Numbered from the stretch's first letter, positions 15,536 through 24,821 are shown. The stretch is 64,000 nt of DNA from an uncultured Myxococcales bacterium (GCA_903895725.1 CAITUV010000005.1:1-64000), one strand, 5' to 3'. Numbers and translations: made by a program. Notes: a model not told the origin generated them from the sequence alone.

Positions 15536-17674
15536 ATGGGCAAGCCTGGTTTCGTGTTGACCGCAGCGCAACGGGCGACATACGCGGTGGGGATGTTCTC
15601 GTCGGCCATCGTCACGGCCAACGCGATGACGTGGCTGCTGTACTATTACTCCCCCCCGCCCAACGCCGTGGACCAGGGAATGGTGTTTCTTGCGGCCGGA
15701 GTGCTGGTCGGGCTGGCCCGACTCTTCGGCTCGAGCATCGATGCGTTGACCAACCCGCTCGTCGCATTCTGGAGCGACCGGAGCCGACACCCCGGAGGCC
15801 GCCGAATCCCCTTCATCCGCCGGGGTGCGGTACCGCTCATGCTTCTCGCCGTGCTGATCTGGTTCCCGCCGGTGCGGGGAACCTCCGTTTACAACGTGCT
15901 GTGGCTCGCTCTCACGCTGGGTGGAACCTGGTTCTTCTACACCTATGTCGTTGCCCCCTACCTGGCGTTGATGCCGGAGCTCACGCCGCACCCGGAGGAA
16001 CGGGTCAGCCTTACCGTCACCATGTCCTACTTCGAGGCCGCTGCCGCCGTGATCGCAGCGCTCGTCGTGCCGCCCGTGCTCGAGGCGCTCAAGGGGGGCG
16101 TTCAGCTCGGCCCGGTCTTCCTTTCCGACGGGTTCAAGGTGACGGCCCTCGTGCTTGCCGTGCTGGGCGGAGTGGGCTTCTTCGTGTCCGTCTCGAAGAT
16201 CCGGGAGAAGCCGCTGGCCGAGGAGAAGCGGATGGACTTCTCGCTGGGGCGGGCGGTGATGGAGTGCTTCCGCAACCCGGCGTTCCTGCCCTACCTGCTG
16301 GCCGCATCGTCTGCCAAGATCGCGGTGGGCATCGTGATGATCTGCATGCCGTTCCTGGCGACCGCGGTGCTCCACAAGGGGGAGGGGTTCACTGCGGTCC
16401 TGCAGGCACCGCTGTTCCTGTCCACCATCGTCGGGTTTGCCGTGGCGCAGCTCGTGGTCAACCGGTTCGGGCTGAAGCGGGCGTTCCTGGCGGCCACGGT
16501 GGCGGCCACGCTCCTGGTGGCCGGGTTCTTCGGAGTGAACTTCCTGGGGTCCCGGCCGCTCGAGCTGGCCGCATTCGGCCGTACCTCGGGAGGGGAACTG
16601 CTGCTCTCGTTTGCCCGCAACCCAACCCCGGGGTTCCAGCCGCCGTCTCCGGCCGACGTTCCTTCCGATCGTCCCCTCGAGACCGACGATGCCGTCACGG
16701 TCAGGCTCGACCCGTTCCAGTGGGCCGCTCTGTTCGCCGATCCGGACGTGGAGGCCTTCCGAACGTCGCTGGAGGAGCTGACCGACGAGGAGGCCGCTGC
16801 CCTGCTGCGTCCCGAGACGGAGGCCCTGTCCCGCCCCGAGGCCCGGGGGAGGGAGAAGGCCTGGATGCTCGAGCAGGATAGCCCGGCTCTCATGCTTCAT
16901 CTCGCCCCCCGGGCGGCCCCTTACCTGTTCCCAAACGGGAAGCGTCGCTTCGATGACGGGCTGTACATTGCAGGGCCCAGGCTGGCCCAGGTGCCCCGAC
17001 CCGGGCAGGACATCCGCCTCGATCTCGAGGTCGGGCCGCTGTCCGAGCCGGAAGAAACGGTCAACCTCGACGGCTGGAAGCTCGTGGTGTCGACGCCCGA
17101 GGAGCGGGCCGGGCTTTCCTCGGGGCAGTCATTCCGCCTCGGGCCCCCCGCCACGCTGCCCCTGGCCGGCCGCCTGGTCTGGTCCGACGGCTCGGTTGCG
17201 TTCGAGCGATTCCGCCCGCTTCCTGAGGCGGAGGCCAGCCTGTCCTCCTTGCCGCCCGAGGTGCGATCCACCCTGGCGGACGAGGGAAAGCTCAACGCAC
17301 TGCTGGCCCGCTTCGACCTCCGGGTGGAGCTGCTCTGGAGCACCCGCATCTGGCTGGTGCTTGGACTGTGCTTCCTGCTCGGCTTCCCGGCTGCGATCCT
17401 CATGAGCATGTACCGTCCCATCGTGTGCGAAATCGTCGATCTGGACGAGCAGCGGGTCGGCTTCCGCCGGGAGGCGATGTACTTCGGTGTGGAGGGGCTG
17501 CTCACCAAGATGGCTGACGGCATCTCAGCGGTCGTGGCTCCGGGGTTGATGCTCGTGGGGCATCTGATTGCGCCGCTGCCGTTCGGCTACGTCTTCCCCT
17601 TCGTTGCGGCCACCGTCTTCATGGTTCTCGCCTGGATCTCCTTTGCCCGGTATCCTCTGGGCAAGAGGGGATAG
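15536..17674 (+). CDS. GPH-type MFS sugar transporter with a 260-residue soluble insertion
   Basis: 712 aa, against roughly 450-500 for most glycoside-pentoside-hexuronide:cation symporters. ATG at 15536 follows GGGGGAGGGAG. The family loop motif DALTNPLVAFWSDRSRHPGGRR is present between TM2 and TM3 (about residues 62-83). About eight or nine membrane segments run to residue 335. An insertion of some 260 residues without membrane segments follows (about 336-598), rich in Pro, Glu and Leu and ending before WLVLGLCFLLGFPAAIL. The remaining TM helices and the DLDEQRVGFRREAMYFG segment typical of the family come after. Likely imports the substrate of the divergent GH4 enzyme. The insertion matches no domain I recognise. 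Confidence 0.85.
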   Translation: MGKPGFVLTAAQRATYAVGMFSSAIVTANAMTWLLYYYSPPPNAVDQGMVFLAAGVLVGLARLFGSSIDALTNPLVAFWSDRSRHPGGRRIPFIRRGAVPLMLLAVLIWFPPVRGTSVYNVLWLALTLGGTWFFYTYVVAPYLALMPELTPHPEERVSLTVTMSYFEAAAAVIAALVVPPVLEALKGGVQLGPVFLSDGFKVTALVLAVLGGVGFFVSVSKIREKPLAEEKRMDFSLGRAVMECFRNPAFLPYLLAASSAKIAVGIVMICMPFLATAVLHKGEGFTAVLQAPLFLSTIVGFAVAQLVVNRFGLKRAFLAATVAATLLVAGFFGVNFLGSRPLELAAFGRTSGGELLLSFARNPTPGFQPPSPADVPSDRPLETDDAVTVRLDPFQWAALFADPDVEAFRTSLEELTDEEAAALLRPETEALSRPEARGREKAWMLEQDSPALMLHLAPRAAPYLFPNGKRRFDDGLYIAGPRLAQVPRPGQDIRLDLEVGPLSEPEETVNLDGWKLVVSTPEERAGLSSGQSFRLGPPATLPLAGRLVWSDGSVAFERFRPLPEAEASLSSLPPEVRSTLADEGKLNALLARFDLRVELLWSTRIWLVLGLCFLLGFPAAILMSMYRPIVCEIVDLDEQRVGFRREAMYFGVEGLLTKMADGISAVVAPGLMLVGHLIAPLPFGYVFPFVAATVFMVLAWISFARYPLGKRG

Positions 17675-17753
17675 AGAACTGAACATGCTCGTCGAGGGGG
17701 CGATGGTCGCCGGATTCCGCTGTTCCGTCTGCCGCCCGGATGCGGCGGTCCGC

Positions 17754-18065
17754 TCAGTGGGTTGCCCCTCCGCCGGGGCGGAGCATCACCGCCTCGACCA
17801 GGCCGCCGGGCAGGGTGCGCATGCCGAGCAGCTCGTCCCCCGTATAGACCATGAAGGCCCCTTCGTCGAGGAAGGGCTTGCACATGGGGCAGGAAGGATC
17901 GAAGAACTCGGCCGGGTCGAATCCAGCGACCCGCTCCTGTCGCATGGACTCGACCGGGGAATCGAGGTGGACCAGGCAGAACTTGCCCGCGAGGTCCATG
18001 GCCACCTGCTTGCCGAACATCCTTTTCGCGGTCGAAACGAACTGTCTTGCCTTGGCTTTGGTCAT
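17754..18065 (-). CDS. Small soluble protein with a CPMC motif, function unknown
   Basis: 103 aa; ATG at 18065 with GGAGGAAG upstream is preferred to the longer 18092 start. No signal peptide or membrane helix. The middle holds DPSCPMCKPFL, a CxxC that could bind metal or be redox-active, plus a single earlier Cys (KFCLVHLD). Not a recognised family. It is convergent with the transporter and divergent from rho. Confidence 0.65.
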   Translation of the reverse strand: MTKAKARQFVSTAKRMFGKQVAMDLAGKFCLVHLDSPVESMRQERVAGFDPAEFFDPSCPMCKPFLDEGAFMVYTGDELLGMRTLPGGLVEAVMLRPGGGATH

Positions 18066-18154
18066 GGGTCTTCCTCCGTCGTTGTGTCCCACATCCGGTT
18101 ATCGTCACGAGGGTTCCAAACGCGCGCTGCCCGACACGAAAAGGGAAAAAAAGC

Positions 18155-18182
18155 TTGACATCCGGCGGTGCTTGGGTATTTT
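18155..18182 (+). promoter_or_regulatory. Putative rho promoter
   Basis: TTGACA (18155-18160), 16-bp spacer, TATTTT (18177-18182). The start codon is 138 bp downstream, leaving a leader of about 130 nt. The leader contains an eight-T run near 18270. Rho is often autoregulated through its leader, but no convincing hairpin was found here. Confidence 0.55.
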
Positions 18183-18319
18183 GGCCCCAGACTGCTTCCG
18201 TCGGTCTCCCAGCACGGATCCAGGCAGTTTCCCTGTATCCGCTCGCAAGTCGGATAGCTGCGCTGAGATTTTTTTTAGGACGTCTGGGTAATCATCATCA
18301 CGAGGGGTAGAAGCGAGAC

Positions 18320-19567
18320 ATGAATCTGCAGGAACTCAAGAGACAGAAAATCAGCGAACTGGTCGAGATGGCCAAGGACTTCGGCATCGAAGGTGCCCGG
18401 GGATTGCGCAAGCAGGAGCTCATCTTTGCCCTGCTCCAGGCCCAGGCCGAGAAGAACGGCTCCATCTTCGGGGAGGGCGTGCTCCAGGTCCTTCCGGACG
18501 GGTTCGGCTTCCTTCGCAGCCCGGACTACAACTACTTCCCGGGCTCGGACGACATCTATGTGTCCCCGTCCCAGATCCGCAAGTTCAACCTGCGCACGGG
18601 TGATACCGTGTCCGGTCAGATCCGGCCTCCCAAAGAGAGCGAGCGCTACTTCGCCCTCCTCAAGGTCGAGTCGGTCAACTTCGAGGATCCCGAGGTCACC
18701 CGGACCAAGGTGCTCTTCGACAACCTGACCCCGCTCTACCCGAACACGAAGTTCGATCTCGAGTTCCATCCCAAGAACTTCACGGGCCGCATCATCGACC
18801 TGCTCTGCCCGCAGGGCAAGGGACAGCGCTCCCTCTTCGTGGCCGCCCCCCGTACGGGCAAGACCATGATGCTGCAGGACGTGGCCCATGCGATCGCCGC
18901 CAACCACAAGGAGGTCTACCTCATCGTGCTGCTCATCGACGAGCGGCCCGAGGAAGTGACCGACATGGAGCGATCGGTCAAGGGCGAGGTCATCAGCTCG
19001 ACGTTCGACGAGCCGGCCCAGCGCCATGTGCAGGTCGCCGAGATGGTCATCGAGAAGGCCAAGCGCCTGGTGGAGCACAAGCGGGACGTGGTGATCCTGC
19101 TCGACTCCATCACCCGCCTTGCCCGTGCCTACAACACGGTGGTTCCGCCCTCGGGCAAGATCCTCTCGGGCGGCGTGGATTCCAATGCGCTGCACAAGCC
19201 CAAGCGGTTCTTCGGCGCGGCCCGCAACATCGAGGACGGCGGCAGCCTCACGATCATGGCCACCGCGCTCATCGATACCGGTTCCCGAATGGACGAGGTC
19301 ATCTTCGAGGAGTTCAAGGGCACCGGCAACTGCGAAATGCACCTGGACCGCAAGCTGATGGAGAAGCGCATCTTCCCGTGCCTCGACATCAACAAGTCCG
19401 GAACCCGGAAGGAAGAGCTCCTGCTCCCGCCCGACGTGCTCAACCGCGTCTGGATCCTGCGGCAGCTCCTCCACCCGCTCAACGTCATCGATGCCATGGA
19501 GTTCCTGCTCGACCGGATCTCGAAGTACGACACGAACAAGGAATTCCTTGATTCCATGAACCAGTAG
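18320..19567 (+). CDS. rho: Transcription termination factor Rho
   Basis: 415 aa, the usual length. Rho is a hexameric RNA-dependent ATPase that ends transcription. An N-terminal Rho helix region ([20 protein letters not shown]) leads to the RNA-binding cold-shock-like fold ([18 protein letters not shown]). Walker A is APRTGKT near residue 178, and Walker B lies in [16 protein letters not shown]. The Q-loop and R-loop follow ([20 protein letters not shown], then [10 protein letters not shown]). ATG at 18320. rpmE follows 38 bp after the stop. Confidence 0.98.
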   Translation: MNLQELKRQKISELVEMAKDFGIEGARGLRKQELIFALLQAQAEKNGSIFGEGVLQVLPDGFGFLRSPDYNYFPGSDDIYVSPSQIRKFNLRTGDTVSGQIRPPKESERYFALLKVESVNFEDPEVTRTKVLFDNLTPLYPNTKFDLEFHPKNFTGRIIDLLCPQGKGQRSLFVAAPRTGKTMMLQDVAHAIAANHKEVYLIVLLIDERPEEVTDMERSVKGEVISSTFDEPAQRHVQVAEMVIEKAKRLVEHKRDVVILLDSITRLARAYNTVVPPSGKILSGGVDSNALHKPKRFFGAARNIEDGGSLTIMATALIDTGSRMDEVIFEEFKGTGNCEMHLDRKLMEKRIFPCLDINKSGTRKEELLLPPDVLNRVWILRQLLHPLNVIDAMEFLLDRISKYDTNKEFLDSMNQ

Positions 19568-19605
19568 TGCTATTAGGGCCGACGGGCTTGCAGCGGAGGT
19601 TGCCC

Positions 19606-19824
19606 ATGAAGGAAAATACCCATCCCAAGTACGAGAAGGCTTCGGTCACCTGTGCCTGTGGCACGGTCATCGAGACCCGGACGACGAAGGGTGACTACTC
19701 GGTTGAAATCTGCTCCAAGTGCCACCCGTTCTTCACGGGCAAGCAGAAGCTGATGGATTCCGAAGGACGCGTCGAACGGTTCAACCGCAAGTACGGCCGC
19801 ACTCAGGCCCCGGCGCAGAAGTAA
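19606..19824 (+). CDS. rpmE: 50S ribosomal protein L31
   Basis: 72 aa. The ATG at 19606 follows a CGGAGG site. It opens [16 protein letters not shown] and keeps the zinc-ribbon cysteines (CAC and CSKC), so this is the zinc-binding form of L31. The rho-rpmE-DUF1385-prfA order is a common bacterial arrangement and supports the call. Confidence 0.97.
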   Translation: MKENTHPKYEKASVTCACGTVIETRTTKGDYSVEICSKCHPFFTGKQKLMDSEGRVERFNRKYGRTQAPAQK

Positions 19825-19855
19825 CCGGCTCTCCCCCGTATCTCCCGATAAGACC

Positions 19856-21043
19856 ATGGCAGAGCTGCCGGTCGGAGGACAGGCCGTCATTGAGGGCGTC
19901 ATGATGCGCTCTCCCAACTGCCTGGCCGTTGCCGTGCGCACTCCTCGAGGGCGCCTCCTGGTCCGCCAGCGGCGCTGGATCTCCCTGGCCACCCGATTCA
20001 AGTTCCTTCGCTGGCCCTTCTTCCGGGGAATCCTCGTGCTGGCTGAGTCGCTGCACAACGGGATCTCCACGCTCAACTTCTCGGCACAGGTGCAGGAGCA
20101 GGGACTTGGCGAGCTCGAGGCGGAGAAAGGGGCGGGGGGAAGCCGTGGGCAGCGGGCAGTGGGCAGCCTGCCCTGCGATGCCTTGGCGAAGCAGGGTGGG
20201 CCGGAGGATCCTGGTGCGCAGGCACATGCAGGGGGTGCGGCCCGCAACACAGCCCCGACCACGCGGGAGGGGCCCCATGGATCCGCCCGGGCCGAGGAGA
20301 AATCAGCGTCTCTATGGTTCACCATGGCCGTGGCGATCGTGATGGCGCTGGCTCTGTTTGCCGCGCTGCCGCACTTCCTGACGTGGGGGCTCGGGTGGCT
20401 GCTGGGCTCTGACGATCTTGCCTCGGGAAAGTCGTTCCTGTTCCAGGTCGTGGACGGGATCATCAAGCTGGCGATCTTCCTCGGGTACGTCTGGGGAATC
20501 TCGTTCATCCCGGACATCCGGCGGGTGTTCATGTACCACGGGGCGGAGCACAAGTGCATCTACGCGTTCGAGAAGGGGCTCGAGCTGTCCGTCCCCAATG
20601 CAGACGCGCAGACGACGCTGCATCCGCGCTGCGGGACTTCGTTTCTGCTGGTGGTGCTGATCACCGCGATCCTGGTGTTCACCGTGGTATTCCCGTTCAT
20701 CCCGCCTCCTTTCGAGAGCGGTGTGCTGAACCAGGCATTCTTCGTGCTCATCAAACTGTTCCTGCTGTTCCCGATCGCCGGGGTGTCGTACGAGATCATC
20801 CGGCTCGCGGGCAAGTCACCGGACAACCGGTTCCTGCGTCTGCTCATCTGGCCCGGGCTTGCGACGCAGAAGATCACTACGAAGGTCCCGGAGGCCGCCC
20901 AGCTCGAGGTGGCCCTGGCCAGCCTGATCACCGTGCTCCAGGCGGAGAAGGCGCTGGCCGAGGATCCTTCCAAGGGGCCGGCGGAAGGGCAGGCCGAGTA
21001 CGAGGATTTCGCCGCGTTCCGGGAAGGGCGGGCAGCGTCTTGA
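19856..21043 (+). CDS. DUF1385 (YqhQ-like) membrane protein with an in-frame repeat insertion
   Basis: 395 aa, longer than most relatives (about 300-330). The family core is intact: VGGQAVIEGVMMRSP at the N-terminus, RWPFFRGILVLAESL, several TM helices, then YHGAEHKCIYAFE and HPRCGTSFLL. Between residues about 82 and 155 lies Gly/Ala-rich sequence, foreign to the family. Two palindromic repeat elements (20171-20196 and 20251-20276) lie inside this segment. It sits in the loop before the first strong TM helix, which may explain why it is tolerated. The function of the family is unsettled. It lies between rpmE and prfA, 25 bp before prfA. Confidence 0.9.
   Translation: MAELPVGGQAVIEGVMMRSPNCLAVAVRTPRGRLLVRQRRWISLATRFKFLRWPFFRGILVLAESLHNGISTLNFSAQVQEQGLGELEAEKGAGGSRGQRAVGSLPCDALAKQGGPEDPGAQAHAGGAARNTAPTTREGPHGSARAEEKSASLWFTMAVAIVMALALFAALPHFLTWGLGWLLGSDDLASGKSFLFQVVDGIIKLAIFLGYVWGISFIPDIRRVFMYHGAEHKCIYAFEKGLELSVPNADAQTTLHPRCGTSFLLVVLITAILVFTVVFPFIPPPFESGVLNQAFFVLIKLFLLFPIAGVSYEIIRLAGKSPDNRFLRLLIWPGLATQKITTKVPEAAQLEVALASLITVLQAEKALAEDPSKGPAEGQAEYEDFAAFREGRAAS
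20171..20196. repeat. Palindromic element CCCTGC...GCAGGG inside a coding sequence
   Basis: Perfect 6-bp arms CCCTGC and GCAGGG enclose an inner GCC-TT-GGC. It lies in frame in the DUF1385 gene. Two related copies lie at 33424-33486. Confidence 0.85.
20251..20276. repeat. Palindromic element GCCCC...GGGGC inside a coding sequence
   Basis: Arms GCCCC and GGGGC surround GACCACGCGGGA. Other copies are at 55889, 55948, 56007 and 58777. Here it codes PTTREGP within the DUF1385 protein. Confidence 0.85.
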
Positions 21044-21068
21044 ACGGATCCCTGCGGGGGAGGAGCGG

Positions 21069-22139
21069 ATGTACGAGAAGCTTCAGGAAGTCGTGCAGCG
21101 GTTCGAGGATCTGTCCAACCAGCTCCTGGACCCCGCCGTGCAGGGGGATCGCAAGCGCTACGCCCAGGTTGCCAAGGAGAGGGCCGGTCTCGAGGCGGTC
21201 GTGACCACCTTCCAGAAGTTCAGGGAGGTGATGCGCCAGATCGAGGACAGCGAGCTGCTGCTGGGCGACTCCGATCCGGAGATCCGGGACCTGGCGCACC
21301 AGGAGCTGCTGGCTCTTCGCCAGCGCCGGGACGAGCTGGATGGCCAGCTCGAGGTCCTGCTCCTGCCGAAGGATCCGAGAGATGAAAAGAACATCATCGT
21401 CGAGATCCGGGCGGGGACCGGTGGCGAGGAGGCGGCCCTGTTTGCTGCCAACCTCTTCCGCATGTACACCCGGTTTGCCGAGACCGAGGGGTGGAAGGTG
21501 GAGATCCTCTCGGCCAACGAGACCGAGCTTGGCGGCTACAAGGAAATCGTGGCCATGATCTCGGGCAAGCAAGTGTTCTCCCGCCTCAAGTTCGAGTCCG
21601 GCGTGCATCGCGTGCAGCGCGTTCCCGAGACCGAGGCACAGGGACGGATCCACACTTCTGCCGTGACCGTGGCCATTCTTCCCGAGGCCGAGGACGTCGA
21701 GGTCGAGGTCCGGGAAGAGGACTTGAAGATCGATACCTACCGATCTTCCGGTGCCGGGGGACAGCACGTCAACGTCACCGACTCCGCGATCCGAATCACC
21801 CACATTCCGACCGGCGTGGTCGTCACCTGCCAGGACGAGCGCTCCCAGTTCAAGAACAAGGCCAAGGCCCTCAAGATCCTGCGGGCCAAGCTGCTCGAGG
21901 CGGAGCGGGAGGCCCAGGAGAAGGAGGAGCGGGAAACCCGTCGCTCCCAGGTGGGAAGCGGCGATCGCAGCGAACGGATCCGTACGTACAACTTCCCCCA
22001 GAATCGGCTCACCGACCACCGAGTCGGCCTGACCGTGTACCAGCTCGACCGGATCATGGAAGGGGAGCTGGGAGACGTGCTCAACCAGGTCCGCGCCTGG
22101 TTCCAGGCCGAGGAGCTCAAGGCCGGTCGGGGGGAGTAG
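21069..22139 (+). CDS. prfA: Peptide chain release factor 1
   Basis: 356 aa, full length. RF1 recognises UAA and UAG and triggers peptide release. The catalytic GGQ is at residues 230-232 within SSGAGGQHVNVTDSA. The N-terminal domain has the usual charged helices and domain 2 contains RVQRVPETEAQGRIHTS. GGGGAGGAG precedes the ATG. No prmC lies downstream, where it often occurs; an Rrf2 regulator with its own promoter follows. Confidence 0.98.
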   Translation: MYEKLQEVVQRFEDLSNQLLDPAVQGDRKRYAQVAKERAGLEAVVTTFQKFREVMRQIEDSELLLGDSDPEIRDLAHQELLALRQRRDELDGQLEVLLLPKDPRDEKNIIVEIRAGTGGEEAALFAANLFRMYTRFAETEGWKVEILSANETELGGYKEIVAMISGKQVFSRLKFESGVHRVQRVPETEAQGRIHTSAVTVAILPEAEDVEVEVREEDLKIDTYRSSGAGGQHVNVTDSAIRITHIPTGVVVTCQDERSQFKNKAKALKILRAKLLEAEREAQEKEERETRRSQVGSGDRSERIRTYNFPQNRLTDHRVGLTVYQLDRIMEGELGDVLNQVRAWFQAEELKAGRGE

Positions 22140-22154
22140 CGCGAGTGGGTGGAA

Positions 22155-22168
22155 GCCCGGCCCCGGGC
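22155..22168 (+). terminator. GC hairpin after prfA
   Basis: GCCCGG-CC-CCGGGC lies 15 bp after the prfA stop. No T-run follows, so it is at best a weak or Rho-assisted terminator. Confidence 0.3.
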
Positions 22169-22195
22169 GATTCCATGCGGACGAGAAGATCCCGA

Positions 22196-22225
22196 TTGAC
22201 ACCCGGTTCCATTGCCGACTAGAAT
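22196..22225 (+). promoter_or_regulatory. Putative promoter of the Rrf2 gene
   Basis: TTGACA (22196-22201), 18-bp spacer, TAGAAT (22220-22225). A GTTGGTGG short repeat (22233-22262) lies in the leader. Confidence 0.6.
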
Positions 22226-22285
22226 GTCTACCGAGTTGGTGGGTTGGTGGGTTGTGGGTTGTGGTGACAGGACGGGGAGGGGGGA

Positions 22286-22729
22286 ATGAAGCTGTCTACT
22301 CGCGTTCGTTACGGTTTGCGTGCCTTGACCGAGCTTGCTTCGACCGGCGGAGAAGGGCCGGTCATGCTCGACCTGATTGCTCGGCGCCAGGCCATCTCCA
22401 GGAAGTACCTCGATGCGATCTTCGCCCGGCTCAAGGCAGGCGGGATCGTGACCAGCACCCGGGGGGCCGGCGGTGGCTTCCACATGGCCCGGGATCCTCA
22501 GGACATCACGCTGCTCGAGCTGTACACGGCTCTCGAGGGGCCGCTGAATCTGGTTGACTGCGTGTCGGATGACGTCCGGTGCGACCAGAAGGATCACTGT
22601 GCGGCGATCTCGGTGTGGCGGGGGCTCGGGGCGGTCATGGAGGACTACCTCCGGGCACTCACGCTGGACGACGTGGTCCGGATGAAGCGGGACGTCGAGG
22701 TCAAGGCCTCGAACATGTTCTACATCTAG
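22286..22729 (+). CDS. Rrf2-family transcriptional regulator, probably Fe-S binding
   Basis: 147 aa. The N-terminal winged helix is typical of the family (MKLSTRVRYGLRAL, then RQAISRKYLDAIFARLK and STRGAGGGFHMAR). Three cysteines at 92, 99 and 105 match the region where IscR and its relatives ligate a [2Fe-2S] cluster (92, 98 and 104 in IscR). It therefore probably senses iron-sulfur status, redox or NO. No isc or suf genes are adjacent, so its targets are unknown. Confidence 0.9.
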   Translation: MKLSTRVRYGLRALTELASTGGEGPVMLDLIARRQAISRKYLDAIFARLKAGGIVTSTRGAGGGFHMARDPQDITLLELYTALEGPLNLVDCVSDDVRCDQKDHCAAISVWRGLGAVMEDYLRALTLDDVVRMKRDVEVKASNMFYI

Positions 22730-22755
22730 CCGGCGGTCGATAGCGGCGCATCCGA

Positions 22756-24204
22756 TCAGATCTTGGCTACCAGGGCCTTGAGGAACGAGTAGAACCGCGC
22801 GGTGGACGGGATGGACAGGCGTTCGTCCGGGGAGTGGACGCCGTGCATGTCCGGTCCGATCGAGATCATGTCCATGCCCGAGTACTTCTCGCCGATGATG
22901 CCGCACTCGAGCCCGGCGTGGATGGCCGTGACCTTGGCGGTCTTGCCGGTGGTGGCGAGGTAGACCTCGCGAGTCTTGGCCAGCAGGGCCGACTCCATGT
23001 TGGGTTGCCAGCCCGGGTATCCCGGGAGCTGTTGGACGTCGGCATGGGCGAGGCGGCCGGCAGCGGCGACTTTGCTGCGCATGCGGGCAAGGGCCGCGGC
23101 CACGGAGCTTCGGCTCGAGTTGTGGACCAGAGCGGAATCCTCACCCCATCCGACTTTGGCGAGGTTGGAGGAGGTCTCGACCAGCCCGGGGATGTCGCGG
23201 CTCATGGCATCGACGCCGTGGGGCAGGGCGAGCAGGAGGCTCAGGAAGCGGAGCGAGTCGTCGAACGACAGGCCGTCGGTGACGCCGGCAGCCGAGACCT
23301 GGATATCCAGCTTGGGATCGGTCTTGCCGTACTCGGCCTGGAAGCCGGGGCGGAGGCGCTCGACGGCTGCCCGGATGCGGTCGGCCAGGTCCGCAGGGCC
23401 GGCCAGGAGGGCGGTGGCCTCGCGGGGGATGGCATTGTGCTTGTCGCCGCCCAGGAGGGAGCAGAGGCTGAACTTCTCCGTCGGGCAGGCCTCGAGCAGG
23501 AGGGTCGAAAGGAGCTTGAGGGCATTGGCCCGGTTCTCGATGATGTTGAGCCCCGAGTGTCCGCCGGCAAGGCCGAGCACCTTGACCTTGATTCCGGTCC
23601 ACTTGTCGGGCAGGGGAGCGAGCTTCAGGGGGAAGAGGCACTGCGTATCGCCGCCGCCCGCGCAGCCGACGAACACGGTCCCTTCCTCTTCCGAGTCGAT
23701 GTTGATCATGCGACGGCCGGTCACGAAGCCGGGCTCGAGGTTGAATGCGCCGGTGAGTCCCCGCTCCTCGTCCACGGTGCAGAGGATCTCGAGCGGAGGC
23801 CGGCTGACCTCCGGATCCGTGGCCAGGGCCATGGCCAGTGCCAGGCCGATGCCGTTGTCGGCTCCCAGAGTCGTTCCCCGGGCCTTGAGCCAGTCGCCAT
23901 CCCGCCATACCTGGATCGGGTCGGTCTCGAAGTTGAACGTCACGTCCTCGTTCTTCTCGCCCACCATGTCCATGTGTCCCTGGAGGACGAGGACCTCGTC
24001 CTTCTGACGCCCCTTCGAGCCGGGGACGCAGATGAGCACGTTGCCCACCTTGTCCTTGCGGACTGCAAACCCATGGCTGGCCGCAAACCCTTCGAAGAAC
24101 TCGATGGCTTTCTTCTCGCTGCCTGACGGCCTCGGAACCTGCGTGAGCGCTCCGAACCACTTCCACACCAGCTTCGGTTCCAGTCCGCCGAACGGGTTGC
24201 CCAT
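22756..24204 (-). CDS. pepD: Aminoacyl-histidine dipeptidase (M20C, PepD)
   Basis: 482 aa, the normal length for PepD/carnosinase-type cytosolic dipeptidases. Metal and catalytic motifs: LQGHMDMVG (H77, D79), GADNGIGLA and DEERGLTGAF. GLAGGHSGLNI belongs to the dimerisation-domain boundary and GLECGIIGEKYSGMDMISIGP carries the last metal ligands. AGGAGG lies upstream of the ATG at 24204. It follows the DUF507 gene by 34 bp on the same strand and is probably co-transcribed. It cleaves Xaa-His and other dipeptides. Confidence 0.95.
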   Translation of the reverse strand: MGNPFGGLEPKLVWKWFGALTQVPRPSGSEKKAIEFFEGFAASHGFAVRKDKVGNVLICVPGSKGRQKDEVLVLQGHMDMVGEKNEDVTFNFETDPIQVWRDGDWLKARGTTLGADNGIGLALAMALATDPEVSRPPLEILCTVDEERGLTGAFNLEPGFVTGRRMINIDSEEEGTVFVGCAGGGDTQCLFPLKLAPLPDKWTGIKVKVLGLAGGHSGLNIIENRANALKLLSTLLLEACPTEKFSLCSLLGGDKHNAIPREATALLAGPADLADRIRAAVERLRPGFQAEYGKTDPKLDIQVSAAGVTDGLSFDDSLRFLSLLLALPHGVDAMSRDIPGLVETSSNLAKVGWGEDSALVHNSSRSSVAAALARMRSKVAAAGRLAHADVQQLPGYPGWQPNMESALLAKTREVYLATTGKTAKVTAIHAGLECGIIGEKYSGMDMISIGPDMHGVHSPDERLSIPSTARFYSFLKALVAKI

Positions 24205-24238
24205 GCTGTCCTCCTGGATGAACGGGTTGTGAGCGATG

Positions 24239-24763
24239 CTACTTCAGTTTCTTGAGCCGCTCGAGCTCTTCCTTCTTGCGACGGTATTCGATTTCCCACG
24301 ACACGGTCCCTTCGGCCGCCTCGAGGTTCTTGAGCTTCTGGCGGACCTCCCGGTCCACCTCTTCTTCCGTGCTCATGTGCTTGCGCAGGATGGGGGCCAT
24401 GATGCGGTTGAGATCGTGGTCCTGCCCGAAGACCTCCTCGACGTGGTTGCTCGAGAGCATGATCTCGATCATCTGGTGAACCACGTAATCGAGCGCTTCA
24501 TCGTCGATGCCGAATGCCTTGGACTGGGCCATGGAGCGGCGCAGACGGTTGACGGCCGAATAGTCGAGCCCCTGCTTGGCGGCTGCCTCCTTGGCGCGCT
24601 CGCTGATCTCGCGGTCCATCCGATTGTACTCGAGGAGGACCGATTCGAGGTCCTTGCAGGTCTCGTCGACCAGCTCCGGAGCGATCTCGACGACGTTCTC
24701 CTTGATCAGGCTGTCAAGGATCTCCCGTGCGATGATTTCGATTTTTCCCCGGTAGAATTTCAT
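24239..24763 (-). CDS. DUF507 family protein
   Basis: 174 aa, all helical and highly charged, with no signal peptide. It contains two similar halves: KIEIIAREILDSLIKENVVEI and the later ALDYVVHQMIEIMLSSNHVEE, the second followed by HDLNRIMAPILRKHM. That duplicated pattern is characteristic of DUF507, which is common in deltaproteobacteria and related groups and has no known role. It leads the pepD transcript. Confidence 0.85.
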   Translation of the reverse strand: MKFYRGKIEIIAREILDSLIKENVVEIAPELVDETCKDLESVLLEYNRMDREISERAKEAAAKQGLDYSAVNRLRRSMAQSKAFGIDDEALDYVVHQMIEIMLSSNHVEEVFGQDHDLNRIMAPILRKHMSTEEEVDREVRQKLKNLEAAEGTVSWEIEYRRKKEELERLKKLK

Positions 24764-24791
24764 CCCGTCTCCTGCTTGTCAAGGCCGGGTA

Positions 24792-24821
24792 CCTATACCA
24801 CGCCGGACCGCTGCAAAGCAA
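24792..24821 (-). promoter_or_regulatory. Putative promoter of DUF507-pepD
   Basis: Minus strand: TTGCTT (24821-24816), 18-bp spacer, TATAGG (24797-24792), about 30 bp before the ATG at 24763. The divergent gene at 24877 has only a weak candidate (TTGCGC 24829, GATACC 24851). Confidence 0.5.

Noticed and set aside
18262..18282. Intrinsic terminator or attenuator at the T-run before rho
   Set aside because: The eight-T run has only a 3-bp hairpin (AGC-TGC-GCT) upstream, too weak to call.
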